Assembly: GCA_945643635.1 (NCBI GenBank)
Contig: CALZFC010000005.1
Coordinates: 2,899,001 to 2,963,000, forward strand
DNA: 64,000 nt
Origin: Allodiplogaster sudhausi
Taxonomy: Eukaryota; Nematoda; Chromadorea; Rhabditida; Diplogasteridae
Direction: 5' to 3'
The position numbers and the translations under genes are program-made. Position 1 is the stretch's first letter, and each line of letters opens with the position of its first letter. The notes below the pieces were generated by a model. It was not told where the DNA came from, made no database searches, and saw nothing but the letters and a program-made list of their open reading frames with translations. Below are positions 26,110-39,503 of this stretch, piece by piece.

Positions 26110-27306
26110 TTCTTTTTCTCGGCGTGCTTAAATGTGCACTACCCATCCCCAGCTCGAACTAGCAAGGGACAATGGCAGCGAATCGCAGCAAGCCGAGGCA
26201 GCCAGTGGCCGTCAGGGGAAGAGGAAATGGCATGACTTCTTTCCTTTTTTCTCTTCTTCTCGTCTCCCCCCTTATCCCTCTCCTCATTCGGTTGCACTTA
26301 CGCTATCTCTCTTTTCCCCCCTCTCTCTCTCCATAGTCCGCCCAGCTGCTTGACATCGATTGAACACCGAAACGGCTAGCCCTCCCTCTCTCTCTCTCAG
26401 TCTCACTCATACTCGTGTTCTGTCATAGCTTCTCATCCCCTCGTACCACCCGTTCCAACCTCCTCCTTGTAAGACCCTTCTCTCTCCCTCTGATTCCTTC
26501 TGTCAGCTCGCTCACAGAACCCGTTGTTTTGGCCGGACCAGCTGGGTCACGCGTCTTGCCACTCTCGTGAGGTGTCTCCGCTGTTACCACGACACAATTA
26601 GCCAGATTAGGTTGATGGAAATCACGTGAGTGACCGGCCGTCTGCCCCGGTTGACTTGCCTCGCACTGAACCTTGCTCCCTTGTACTCGCTCCCATCATC
26701 ACTCCCTAACCCCCGTCTCCTCTCACCATCGCATTAGTCCGTTTTCCTTGATGACTTCGCGCTCACAGCGGCAGACTGCTAATTATGCGAGGCCGTGTCT
26801 CGCTAGATCTCGTGTGATTGGGAAGAGAGAGCAGACATGATGAGAGAGAGAGAGAGAGAGAGATTCTTCTCTCGCATGTCTAGTCTCGTCTCTCGTCTGT
26901 TTGCACTCTAGTCCCTCCCCTCTCTCCACTGAGCAGCCGCACGTAAGCGTGGTCGGGTGCGGTCCGCCCAGTCTGTCATCCGCCGATTCATCTTCCTTCT
27001 CTTCTTTTCTCCCTCTTCCGCCCCGTTGCCATGCTCATGGCAACACATGTTCTGTCTGTCTCTCTGTTCCTCTCTTCTCCCCTTGCTCTCTCGCATGCTC
27101 CAGGTGGTTGATGGAGAAAGAAGTCTTTCTTTTGGTCGACAACTTGTGTAATTTGCCGTAGTTGCTTTCCTCGCCTCTCGTGACTGCGATTATTTCTGCC
27201 CGCACTACACACTCTTCTGCTTTGTTTTCTTCCTCGCCTTGCTGTAATCTCTGCCCGATCGTGCCATGTTGTGACTTCCGCCAAAGTATTTCTTATTTTT
27301 CCTTGC
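23675..27306. other. Pyrimidine-rich 5' flank of the RUN/RH gene
   Basis: About 3.6 kb with no supported protein gene. The plus strand becomes CT-rich here (25265-25305, 26060-26125), opposite to the GA bias of 1-22 kb. It probably contains the promoter and 5'UTR or outron of the gene starting at 27332. A CT-rich run followed by scattered ATGs gives only low-complexity frames. Confidence 0.5.
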
Positions 27307-27308
27307 AG
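27302..27308 (+). promoter_or_regulatory. Splice or trans-splice acceptor before the RUN/RH ATG
   Basis: TTTTTCCTTGCAG ends at 27308, 23 bases upstream of the ATG at 27332. Nematode genes often have such an acceptor where a spliced leader is added; a 5'UTR intron is the alternative. Confidence 0.6.
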
Positions 27309-27331
27309 GAACTAAAACTCAAGAGTAGAAG

Positions 27332-30300
27332 ATGAGTTCTGCAACAGCGAATGGTACTTCTGGACACGACCGGAGGAAGGAACTCGTGGCTGAATTGGAA
27401 GTTGTCGTCAGAGCTGCGACTTCCCACGCTCGCATGAGCAGTGCGCCTATTAATTCGTTCGTTTTTTTTAAACAATTTTATTATCCATTTTTTCGGTTTA
27501 TTGTTTTGCTTCTTAAGAAAAGCTTTAATTTTACTTTTATAATGTTGGATAAAAATTCACTCTTTCACCATATTTTTAAATCAATTGTACTATCATCTCT
27601 GCTCAGTTAATCGGGGCCTTCTGTATCAGAGGTATCCATTTATGTTTGCAGGCAGGCATGGTGACCTAGATATATCCTAGTAATGACTGGGTGTATACGG
27701 TCTGGGAGCGGCTAGGCCCAGACGATTGATTTTATGAGTCTAGACGCAGAGAGAGGGATTCTCAGAGATTCCTTTCTGTCTGGCGCTTTTGTCGCATCAT
27801 CTCTTTGCGCACTTTTAGTGAGATGACGCAGAACATGTGCAACACTGTGGAGGCTCTGTTCATCCACGGCTTGCGTGATCCCTTCTTCTTGCGTGGATCA
27901 AGATATGCCAAATATCCGGAGCCGGTTTGTACTTGTTTTATTCCTTCTTCGGCCAAGTATTCTGTTAATAATTCCGCTACTTAATACTTAAACATATTCT
28001 TTTAAATTTTTCAGAACTTCTGGCCCTTCGTCTCGAAGTTCTCTCACCGAGCCATAACCACGCAGATTTCTGCTCTTAACCAGATTAAGACGGAGATCGG
28101 CAAAGCTCGGGTTCGTTCACTGCTTTTATGACTGTGGAGTTGAGCCAGAGAATGAAATGACGAGTATTGGGTCTCTCTTGTTCGATGGAATCGTCCCATT
28201 TGAGTGTACAAAGAGTGTTGCGTCTCTCTTGTGTTTGTTTTCTGCCCGCTGCGTGTTCGATGAGCACTTTTTTAGTGTGCAGCAAATGCATGTCGAAGGG
28301 TTGGTTGACATTTGCAGCGCAGCCTGGACTCCCCTCCCAAACCTGTCGCAAGAATTGTGCGATCGATTGCTTAATCCTGTGCTTATCAAGGTTCTTACGG
28401 AGTAACGCGCGTGACTGGACCCTCGAATCGGAGAGAGGGGTGCTGACAGTTTCTACTTTTCTAGTGTCATCTTTACTGTCACGAGACTTGCTTGTCATCT
28501 ACTGATTACAACTCGACTAATCTGATAACTCGTGTAGTCTGATAGTGAAAGCGCTCTTCTCTCTCTCTGGAAATGTGATCAGTTGAACGTGCCAGAAGTT
28601 TATGGCTGGGGTTGTTTCAGTGACCTTCGTTACGTATGTCTGGAATGAAATGGAGAGTAAGCAGAGAGACGGAAAGTGATGTCATGGATACTGTAAGCTT
28701 TCTGACATGACTGTTTCACGGAAAGGAATTGTACAGGGTATCCTTTGATTGTGATTAATGCCGGGAGAGGAAACAAGTTGATGTTTACAAGCGACTGACT
28801 CATTCATTGTACTGAACATACTGAATCACTCTCTGACTAATGAAATGCTGTTGGAAAAGTCAAACTTGAATTGCAAATGGCCTTACGTCATCGAGTATTG
28901 TTCCAGACATTTATGTAATTTCTAATTGTAATTACACCATTTTTATCATCCTGCTTCTTTACAGGCCTGGGTTCGAGTTCTGTTGAATGAGGGGGCTCTG
29001 GAGCACTACGTCGGCTTGCTACTTGCTGAGAAGAAGGCAGTGAAGTAAGTTATTTCGTTAGGTATGAGTTGGTTGAACGGATTATCTAATCAGACCATAC
29101 CTTTTCTGTTCCAATACATTGATCACGCTATTAATGACCTTTCACTGAAACGGCATTCCCTCCTTCATCTTATTATTGTCTTTCGCTGTGCCATTCCCTT
29201 CATTCTTCTCCTTTACAGTCAGTTCTACCAAGAGGAAGCGTTCATTCGTGATGCGGAGACGGTCGAGAAGGCCAACACTCTTTTCAAGGTTAGCAGCGAA
29301 ACTCGGCCGAGCGGTGTTTGAGCTTCCATGCCCCCCCCCCCCTCATAGACATGGTTCATTTCGCGTTAGTATCAGACTAACATGGATGATAAGAGAGTGG
29401 TCATTTGTGGTTTTCGATCTTCTTGTACGATTGGTGTTTGCATTTTTGGTTTCCTTATCACATGTCTAAAAAGGTATCATACGTAGTTCCCTATACCGAT
29501 TTTCGTTCCATGCATTCTTTACTTGTGCAATATTATTTTTCTAGAATCTGAACGGCCTTCCCATCGCTGCTCCTACGAACAGTTCTCTCCTCAACACATG
29601 GACTCCCACTCCTCTCATCCTGGCCGGGCTTGTTCAGGGAAAACCCGTCAAAGGTTCCTTTCCACTATACTATGATGTAAGATAGTTTTATTATGTCATG
29701 TCTAGTTTACATTTATTTAGTTGGTATATTTTAATACTTGTTTATAGTATTCGTGGATCGTAATACCGAGGTATCGTTTTGGGTAAAGAGAATGTTCAAT
29801 TTTCTTAGGGTACGGTAGTGGCATAATGTGTTGTTCATTTGTCAACATTGTTAACAACTTAGTTTTTATCCTCAAGCCTACTGCCAGAAATAAGGTTAAT
29901 GGGAAGGTTTCTGTTTTCAGTGGGTACGGTACCTGCTCGTCGCCGTTCAAGTGGCACTTCAACACCAGAAGAGACGGGAATCTGTGCCCTTGAATTGCTG
30001 CCTGAGATTCCTTCAGCCTCCCTCTCTCCAATCCCTTCTTATCTCCGACCGACCACTTCTATCTCCCTTGGACTCACTGTTACTGGGGGGACAACTAACG
30101 GGCATCGACCTGATGAAAGTGGTTGGTCAAGCAAAAATATAATTATAGTAATAAAGCTACTGTTGTAAGCCACTTTCCCTTCGTTTGTTCATAATTGTGT
30201 TTTCGTTAGATAACCTTCAAGGAAGATAAAAAGATTCTTTTTCATTTGGAGTGAGTGTATTCCAACAGATGACGATGCCTCTTCGGTGTACTCCCATCCC

Positions 30301-33300
30301 TCGATGCTGGGTGACTCCTTGGTGGGCATGCCCCGTGGCTCCTCTTCCGCCCTCTTCTCCGTCGATGCTTCTGGCTCCTCTCCTCCCAGCGGAGATGTTA
30401 TTGTTCATCGCAGAATGAAAAGAAGACGGAATATGTCTCGGTGCGGGAGTATTCACAATTATGTATCTCAATTATTCTTTAACTATTGATTGTATGAAAA
30501 TTATTTACTATTTTTATTTGAGTTGACTTCTTCAGTCCAATTGCAGTTCAAGCAGCGATGGCTCACGGAAGTCGACGAGTGAAAGCGGTGGAGTGGCTGC
30601 TGCATCAGGGGGGAATGCATTCGACAGGAAGAGATCAGCCAATGACATTAGGGAAGGGCACGAGAGGATAGCAGAGGAGAAGGTTCGAACTGGCTTGCTC
30701 TTTTCTCAACTCTCTAGCCATCTGTGTTCAGGAATCAGAAGATCCTCACAGAAGACGGAGAGACACGGCTGCTGACTCCGGTGTTGAAAGTGAAATGGCG
30801 GCGACTCTTCGGTGAGTCATTCGCTTAGATAGCATATTTTTTCTACCTAGCATTTGTGTTTGTTTAAATGCCTAATAAATTTTTTTAGCAGTATACCAGA
30901 CGAGAAGATTCCGAAGATGTTGCCTGAACTTCATGCTGAACAGGAAACATATACACCAGGTTTTAATTCGCTTAGTTGAAAGATAATTGAGATTTTAGGA
31001 TAGGTAGATGGTCCTAGGAAACAACAACTTTGTGTATTTCGCTAGAAAATATTAGCCACAAAATGGTCCGTGGAGAAAAAAAAGAACTTGCATTGAACGA
31101 TCCACTGACCCCAACTTTCAGCACCGCAAATCTCAACAGAAGGAGGAGCAGCCGTGCTCAGTGATAAGAGCGAAGAGGAATCAGGAGAGCGAGAAGAAGA
31201 CAAGGAAAGGAATACAGGGGATGATAATGTCTTCGAGGAAGATGTCACTCAGGAGGAGGATGAGGAATCGGAGGCAAGTCTCTTCTACAAGATATCCTTC
31301 CCTTTAACTCGAATTGACAAGCTAAAACGGGGTTTTTTCTCCAGGCGAAATGTTTTCATTACCCAAGGTCAATTACACTCTGTTTCATTCTTCTCAGGAG
31401 CCGATTGGAAATACGGGAGTTTCGGGTGCGAGCGCAGGACGGCCAGTGCCTGCAGAGGGGGCGGACACTTCTCTCCTTGATGAAGGCATCTTCTCCCCTG
31501 CAGCAACGGCGGAAACAGCCTCTTGGGAAGGTCGTGGAGCGCAGTTCTGCAACAGGTCAGAGAGAAAAGGGGGATGTGGAAAGAGCCAGAGAGAGAAGGA
31601 AATGTGTTGGTGAAGATCGAAATAATGGGTACGGGGATAGAGGGTATGTTATAAGGAGAGACGCAGACAGCTGGTGGAGCATTGATTCACTCCCCCACCC
31701 TCTGTGTTTCACTACTAACAACAGAACAGGATGATGATTGCATGTCTCCTCTCGGTTATCAGTGCTGCGCAGCTGATTTGAGTCCGCTTAGAGATGAGAA
31801 ATGAGTTGAACCGAGTCATCTGGATGTGATTGCAGACGGATCTGTCTGGCACTCGCCTCTCTTCCTCCAGTGATTCATCCCGAGAACCAGCTGTGGTCTG
31901 CTTCGGCCAGGCACTCAGGGATCAGATGGAAGGTGGAGCGACCCAACAGATGGTTAGAAGGGGAAATCAGAACCGAGATTATCTGGCAATGTTTCATTAG
32001 CCTTGATTCGGTTTACGAGTGTATGTTAAAGTAGGCCGTTGGATTTTCATTTTCCTTTCGTAAACAGTTGGAGCATCAGGAATTATTGCCTAGTCCTGCA
32101 CTTTTTCAGCCAGCCACTGAACGCTCTTCCGAAGAGGAGGAGAGTAGAAATATGGCAGAGCAAAGGATGCAGAGGAAGGACAGTGACGAAGCCATAGAAG
32201 AGGATGAGGATGTTGATGAAGAAGAGCAAGAAGAAACGGACAAGGTTTTTGTTTCTTCTCCCAAATCACTTTGACAGATTTAGAGCTTAATATTAATGAG
32301 TCAATATGATTCCTGACAGATTTAGAGCTTAATATTAATGAGTCAATATGATTCCTTATATTGTTGGGTAGACAGCGCAGTTGTCTTAAAAACTATCGTT
32401 TGCCATTAGAAGTCTCGAGATGACGAGCTGGCGATGGTGGAGAAGCTGACGAAGATCGCAGTGGAGGCCGGCCTGGCTGCGCAGGACTTCCGCTGTCCAA
32501 TGTGCAAGGCCACCATTGCTCCGCCCACTTACAGGAGCTACAGGTATTCTTTGTTACTCTTTCGATCTTCCGATTCATTTTCCTTCTTTATAACTTTTCT
32601 TGCACCTTTCTAAAAAGAGGATGCTTAATCAAATATCTTATTATCTCAGTGTCTGCTCTTTCGATGCTCGATACTACTGCGCAGAGTGTTGGCAGCAGGG
32701 GGCTGAGTGCATTCTCCCCGCCCGTCTCCTGCTTAATTGGGAGACCAAGCCAAGGTACAGTCGGATTCTATTCAGATTTTGTTTTTATTCTTGTTTCTTT
32801 GCTTGAAAATTACCTAACTTTCCAATACTATTAATGCAGCATATAATTTTGTATTTTCCTCCAAGAAGTCTTGTTCTTGAATTGGGTTGTGGTTTATTCT
32901 TGTACACGCTGTCACCCCCCATTTCTCTTTCCCCTATCTCTCCCTCTCTATCTCTCCCTCTCTCTCTCTCCCTCTCTCTCCCTCTCTCTCTCTCCCTCTC
33001 TCCCTCTCTCTCCCCTCTCTCTCTCTCTCTCTCCTCTCTCTACCTCACTTTTTCAGACGTGTCTCTCCTCGTTCTCGTGCCTTCCTGGAGAGCATCGGCG
33101 AGCGTGCTCTGATCCACGTGGACCGTGTAAATGGAAGCATCTATGACCACTCACCCGCCATTCGGGAGGTCAAAGTAAGCAGGAATTTCCTTTCCTTTCT
33201 CTATCAGGCTACATTTGTGTTATGTATGCTAATTCATTTTAATAGATGAATATATTGTTATTCTTTTCCTTTTCACTTTATTTCCATTTTATCACTCAAG

Positions 33301-34096
33301 CAGTTCTTCAGTTAATTTCTCTCTTTTGCAACAGGAGCTCCGCGAGCAACTCCAGCTGGTGGCGATGTATCTCTTCAGTTGTCGCGAATCCGTAGCTGAA
33401 GATCTTCGAAAGCGCCTCTTCCCCAAGGAGTACTACGTCCAGGACATTCATCTCTACTCGTATAATGTAAGTTGCAGCTTATGCTAGCTAATTTTTTTTA
33501 TTTCAAATGAAGAAATCGGAGGTAAACTTGGAATCTAGGAGCCCACTGAGACGATTACAAGTGCGAAATGGTCTTATATTATTAAAGTTTATGTTGTATT
33601 AAATAAATAGTTAAAAGAAACGGTTCTTCAGGACCTTGTCTCGGTAGCGAGTGGAACGATGACTCGCACGCTGCGTATTCTGCTGAAGTTCGCGATTGGC
33701 CACGTGCATGGCTGTCGTCTCTGCTCCCAGAAAGGATTCATCTGCGAGAGCTGCGATGCCGGAGAACCCGTCTACCCTTTCCAGACTGACATCACTCATC
33801 GAGTCAGCCCTTTGCTTCCTCTTTTTCGTTCTTTACAAGCAATGCTTTATTGTTTAAAAGTATTGCAGTATATACTTTAAGCCCACGTGGGATGTAGTTT
33901 TTTTTTCAATTCTGCCTTATAGGGTTAATTTGTGCTTAGGTATGAATAAGGATGTTTGCAGTGCGTGAACTGCTTCGCAGTGTTCCACAAGGCGTGCCAG
34001 CAGTCGGCTGGCTGGCACTGTCCCCGCTGCAAGAGAAGAGAGTCGTACGCATCCCGCAGCAGAGGGGACTTTGACTTCTTCGCCAATGGCGAGTAG
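27332..34096 (+). CDS. RUN and Rubicon-homology domain protein (PLEKHM1/Rubicon/DEF8 family)
   Basis: Endolysosomal/autophagy adaptor family. Exons: 27332-27456, 27819-27924, 28015-28110, 28965-29044, 29219-29288, 29545-29653, 29921-30121, 30269-30440, 30547-30682, 30732-30811, 30889-30959, 31122-31273, 31398-31555, 31730-31754 (doubtful), 31836-31952, 32068-32244, 32410-32543, 32650-32754, 33057-33174, 33335-33466, 33632-33802, 33962-34096; all phases join, 889 aa. RUN domain, residues about 25-195: [55 protein letters not shown]. Residues about 196-620 are Ser-rich then strongly acidic, probably disordered. RH domain, about 626-889: [28 protein letters not shown]-like [42 protein letters not shown], with the Cys/His zinc ligands intact. 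No PH domain is visible, unlike PLEKHM1. Which paralogue it represents is not settled. Intron 12 uses a GC donor. Confidence 0.9.
32273..32356. repeat. Perfect 42-bp tandem duplication in intron 16
   Basis: Two identical adjacent 42-bp units (32273-32314 and 32315-32356) beginning GACAGATTTAGAGC, inside an intron of the RUN/RH gene. No mismatches are seen, so the event is recent or an assembly artefact. Confidence 0.95.
32921..33045. repeat. (CT)n tract at an intron 3' end
   Basis: About 125 bases of CT/CCCT repeats directly upstream of the TTTTTCAG acceptor of RUN/RH exon 19, so the microsatellite forms an extended polypyrimidine tract. Confidence 0.95.
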
Positions 34097-35039
34097 AGGA
34101 GATCACTCGGTTACTATCTAGATCACAACCCATCTTTACTTCCCGTATCCTTTCTTGGTTGTGCCCTAAAACTGAACGAATCCCTTGACCACTAAGCGAG
34201 GATCTACCTCTGGCCTCTTAAGGCTCCACTATTTTGATGTACTGTTGATCCCGACCAATCACCTGATTTGATTCCATCCTCCCTATTGCTTGTAATCAAG
34301 CGCGCCTTAATCGTGTCTCTGGGTCGACCTGCGAAGAATAACATTTGTTACCTGTGCTCTGGAGGGTTATTTTCTTTTGGTATTCGATTGTGGTGCTTTA
34401 ACTGAACCGGAGTTATGCCCTCCTTACATTTTGTTTTGATTCCTTTCTCATTCTCAGTAATCAAGCTTTCTAACGTTTATTTTGTACATAGGATGTAAAG
34501 GATTACTAATTATCTACTAGGCTTCATTATTGTGGTAATTGTTTACCTCTTCGTCAGCCATGAATTGCGCTATTCAGATGCTATCTGATTGATTGATATC
34601 TGATACAGGTGTTGTCATTTTTGTTCTCTAACAATAAGAAGGATTTCTTAAGTTCAGCAATTGATCGAACAACAACAAATTGCAAGCCATTTTGCAGAGC
34701 AAAGAATGCCTGGGCTTTATTTTATGCATTCTGCAAGAGTTGTGCTTCTAAACCAAAGAAGAAATTGAGAATCTATCACATACACTATTTAAATGATATT
34801 CATACAGGGACAGGTTGAAAAGGCTTGACAATGATTAGGCTTCTTTTTTCTTGTTATGAACGTTAATTAATCCATTGTGTTCAATTATGTACGATCATAC
34901 GAAACAGTGGGTGTCTTCATTCTCCACCTTGATGCTTGCACTTCTTCTTGCTCCTAGGCTTTTTTTCTTTTTCCTCCTTTTGCCTTCTTACCTGACACTT
35001 CTCGTTTTCTCCCTTTCTCTGTCTCTTTCCCTCTCTCTG

Positions 35040-35079
<40 letters not shown>

Positions 35080-36859
35080 TTCACAGTCAGCTACTAATCT
35101 CGCGTCTTTAAAGGGAGGCAGAGAGAGTGAGGACCTGCTCACCTCATCACTCTACAAGCACCAGTATTCGGGAGAGTCATGGTAGAGATAGAGAGACAGG
35201 TAGAGAGAGAGAGAGAGAGAAAGCGAGAGACAGAGAGAGCGAGAGGCTGAGAGAGAGAGAGTGAGGTGGTAGAAAAGAGTTTGGGGGGATTGATGACGCG
35301 ATGGAATACAAGAGAGGATGGGAGGGAGTCAATGGCGGAAACCATCTGCACTTTTTCTTGTACTAGCCCACTTCCACTTCTCTCTCTCTCCCGTACTCTC
35401 TCTCTCTCTGTCTCTCTCTCTCTCTTTCGCTCTCTCTCTCTCTGCCTTCTAGCACCTTCCTCTTCCCCTTACCCCTCTACCTTGATACCCTGCCTCGTGG
35501 CCTGCTCCTGCCACCGCTGCAGCATGTTCTTGCGCACGCAAATTATTGCCACTTGCAGCCAAGCCGAACTCAGCGGCGCTTCCTCGCATTTCCCGAACAT
35601 TACTATAGATCCGATTGAATTTAACGATTTTACCGTTTTTTTCATTTATTTCAATAATTATCCCGCATTTATTTAAAGCTACAGAGTAAAGATTCTTGAT
35701 CCCTAAGCAAGTTAGTCAGATTCGAACTTGGAACTCCTTTATTTGTCTGTCTAGACGATGTAGTTTCATGTTGAACTCTCCTTCGACGACCAAAAATTGA
35801 TGTATTCTATTCTAATGTTCGTAGAACGAGCATTCCTCCGATTTCGTGTGCACTGGCTACAGTACTCGCATCTTTTGTGACCTGCGCTTGCTATTTCTTG
35901 ACTTCCAAACAGCAATTATCTGCGAAAGAAGTACTGAGGTTCGCGGATCCTTATATCGAAAACACCCCTCAGTATTTCCGCTTACCATTTTGCGCTCTGC
36001 AGTCAGCATAACAAATCTCTTTGCTGAAAGTGGACTATCACTCTCTCTTTCTCACTCTCTCTCCCTGTCGCTCGCTCTCTCTCGCTCTCTCTCTCTCTCG
36101 CTCTCGCTCTCGCGCTCACTCTCTCTCTCTCCCTCTCTCTTTCTCTCCTTTCTCCCTCTTCCACTTTGTTTTATGATCAAGTACTCGAGTGTAGAATGAT
36201 GCTAGATAGCCCGATCATATTAAAGGACCACGGTGACTCCAGAAAACTGCAGCTGATTCATGCCCGAATTATTTATCACAATCCTAATTCCTCTATGATC
36301 TAGCATCGAAATGACCTCTCTTTGTCAGCATTCTGAATTGAAATGTTTGTAATCGTCCTGATTCATTTGTTGACCCCGCATGCTTCTCAAAGTTATAAAT
36401 TGTAAGCGTAATGGTTGATAGGTGTGGAGAGGTTGAATGTAATGTTTATGAAGGTTCACTGCCTCGCAACAAGTTCTCACTTCCGGGCTCCATCAACTGC
36501 AAATTGTTGTTTTGGAAATTTGACGAAAATGATCTCATTAACCGTTGACCACTTCCATCGTCCACTTTGCGTTTGTTCGTGGATCATAAATGTGAATCTC
36601 CCGACTGTATACATTCAATAAGACATCCACATGCTTTTGGATTCGAATCCCATTGAGATTATGATTAGATGAGAGAAGCCACAGCTTCGATGACCAGATA
36701 AGGCCAGTCTCCCTCTCCTCCTCCTCTCTCTTTCGCATTCTCGCCCTTCAAACCATTTCGTCGCTTGCACTTTTGCCGGTGCAACAAAAGAGTGGAATGG
36801 GTATACGCATCATTCACCTCTCTCCCAAGGGGATGGGTGGGAGTGCCAGAAATGGCAGA

Positions 36860-36891
<32 letters not shown>

Positions 36892-38721
36892 CAGCATTCA
36901 GAGTTGTATACGGGCCATTCTACGCATTGAAGCGAAGGCGCCCGCGCAGACAGTGCGGAGGCTGGATTCGCTTTCTAAACTCTGTCGTTTGCTTTCTCTC
37001 TCACTCTCTTTCTCTCTCTCTCTCTCTCTCTTTCTTTTCTCTCTCACCCTTCATCTCACCTCTATCTTGCGTATTTTTTGACTCCCTTTCCTTGCATTTG
37101 TTGAATTCGGTCTGGTAGATGAAGTAGGCGGTGCACTTTGGAACATCACTTTAAATAACTACAAATAAAATCAGCATTCTCTCAAACAGGCTCCTGCAAA
37201 ACGGTTTGATTAAAATCCTTGACACTACTCAAATGCATTGATCTCTGGGCACACTTTTATTCCATTTTATTCCTTCTTTCTTCATTCTCCTTTTCACTCC
37301 TTTTATGTCTCGTACTAGCAGGAAGTCCGCGGCACCTCGATAAGAACCATGGCAAAACAAAAACAGCTGAAATTGCTTAGTGTCCTCAAGGACTCCGTAT
37401 TAAAACAGCGAGTTTTTTTTACTGCTTCTACAAGAGACTTCGTAGAGAAAGCACGTTGTGTCAGCAGAGAATCCTTTCCTCCCCTGATCTTCTCTTCGTC
37501 ACACCTCCACTGTCCTTCTTTCAGCCCACGCGTTCACGCCTATCATTGCCACCATCGTCCGGCATCACCCTATGGTTTTTCTTCTCCTCTCCCTTTATCT
37601 CTGTCCCTCGCCTTTCTCTCTAACTGTTTCTCTCTCTCTTTCTCCCTCTAACCCTTCTCTCTCTCTCTCCCTCTAACCCTTCTCTCTCTCTCTCCCTCTT
37701 CGTTACCTCTCCACTTTCTCGTCTTCACTGATCCCTCCCACCTTCTGCCCTCTCTAATGTGGCTGATCGACGAGGCCATCGAGTCTTCTTCCATTCCCAA
37801 TGCCGCGTGTCGAAAGGATGTCTTTGCCATCCGTGTTCAGCTGCATTTTCAACTGGACTGGAGAAAGAGAATGGAGGAAGAGGAGAGAGAGTGGAGAGTG
37901 TGGAGAGAGAAAGAGGATGGAGGAAGAGGAGATAGAGGAGAGTGGAAAGAGAGAAAGAGGATGGAGGAAGAGGAGAGAGTGGAGAGAGAAAGAGATGGAG
38001 GAGAGAGATACAAACAGAGAGTCCAAGAGAGGTATGACTTGAGAGAGATATGTACATATGTACATATTCTAGTGGCATAGAAGAAAGAAACAGCAGGATC
38101 TTGAAGTGAAACGAAATTAAACGGAATAGGAAAATAAAGCGATCGAGTAACTTCCAAATTGCTTCTCTGAGAAGGTGAATGAGGATCATCGTCTTGCACT
38201 CCTCTTCCTCCGTTTTCATCTGTTTTGTCCACTCAAATCATCCACTGGTCCTTGCCAACCTTAACCGACTTCCCACTTCTTTTATGATGTTTACAGCGCT
38301 TGCAAACGTTGCTATTTCGCTCCATTGCACTGTTCCGTATTGCTGATAAAGGAAAAAAAGAGAGATGTAGAGAGGTTGGAGAGACACAGAGAGAAAGTGA
38401 GAGTGAGATAGAAAGAGAGGACGCAACGAAAGAGGAGTGGATATTTCAGAGACAATGCCGCTTTATGCACAAGATGTGATGAAGAGAAAATGAAAGGAGA
38501 GAGTGGTTTAGAGAGAGAGAGAGGCAGAGTAGACAAGATGGTGGATCTAGTAGCTTCTTCCCCCAAATTAGTTCGCACCCTGCATGCGCTATCCCTCCCC
38601 TGTCTCTCCTTTATCTCTCTCTGTATCTCTCCATCTCTCTCTCTCCTTTCCTATCGTCTTCTCTCATTTTCCTTCTCCTACGCATTCTCTCGCCCACTGT
38701 CTTTTCCGGTCGTTACCCCAG
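34097..38721. other. 3' flank and CT-rich intergenic DNA
   Basis: Contains the 3'UTR of the RUN/RH gene (no canonical AATAAA seen in its first 500 bases). CT tracts lie at 35015-35078, 35380-35450, 36040-36150, 37000-37040 and 37610-37700; GA blocks at 35200-35265 and 37860-38020. A plus-strand segment at 37757-37860 starting MWLIDEAIESSSIPNAACRK looks weakly coding before it runs into GA repeats. No gene is supported. Confidence 0.5.
36035..36150. repeat. (CT)n microsatellite block
   Basis: About 115 bases of CTCTCTCGCTCT-type repeat. Confidence 0.95.
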
Positions 38722-38790
38722 GTGGAGAGGCAGCACGAATACAGCATTTTGCTGACTCATTTCGTGAATGATGCCAAGAGGAGCGAGTGA
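38722..38790 (+). CDS. Candidate terminal exon, unknown
   Basis: After a pyrimidine-rich stretch ending TTACCCCAG, a 69-base exon reads VERQHEYSILLTHFVNDAKR, then SE and TGA. No upstream exon could be attached with confidence. The support is the acceptor plus composition only. Confidence 0.22.
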   Translation: MERQHEYSILLTHFVNDAKRSE

Positions 38791-38848
38791 CCATTCAGGT
38801 GGAGGAGGGACTAGACAGAGAGAGGGGAGAGGTAGAGAGAGGGTGGAG

Positions 38849-38882
<34 letters not shown>

Positions 38883-39457
38883 AGAAAGGAGAGAGGGAAA
38901 GAAGAGTGTGATTAGATGAACTCCGGCTTCATTACAAACTCGCATTGTCACTTGGGTCCAACTCGGCAGACTGTAGCAGCTGCGTCTTCAGAATGGTTTG
39001 GAAAGGAATGCGAAGAGAGAGAAACATAGAGAGAGTGAATAAAAGAGAGAGACAGAGAGGGGTCAGATAAAGGATTAGAATGTGATAACCTGGAGTGAAG
39101 CGAGTACTGTGAAAGGTATCTAGGGAAAGAAAGCGTATGAACAGATAGACAGGGAGGAGAAAGAGTGAAGGAGAGAGAGATAGAATCTGTCAAAGAAAAC
39201 GAGGGACTTACTTGTTGCTGGCCACATGGAGTAGCTGCCCTCTCCTCTTTGCGATATCATGAAACTACTGTTAACTTTCTCCTCTCTCATACTTCTCATC
39301 CGGCCATTTCTCTTTCTTATTCTTTATTGAGGTTGTTTAATTTTTTTTTGCAAATCGGCTGAAAAAATTATTGCCTGTCGTTTCAAATAATATCCGATTA
39401 TCTGATTGGAATAAAATGGCACGAAGCGATCAGCAGATATGTACATAGGGGAAGTGC

Positions 39458-39503
<46 letters not shown>

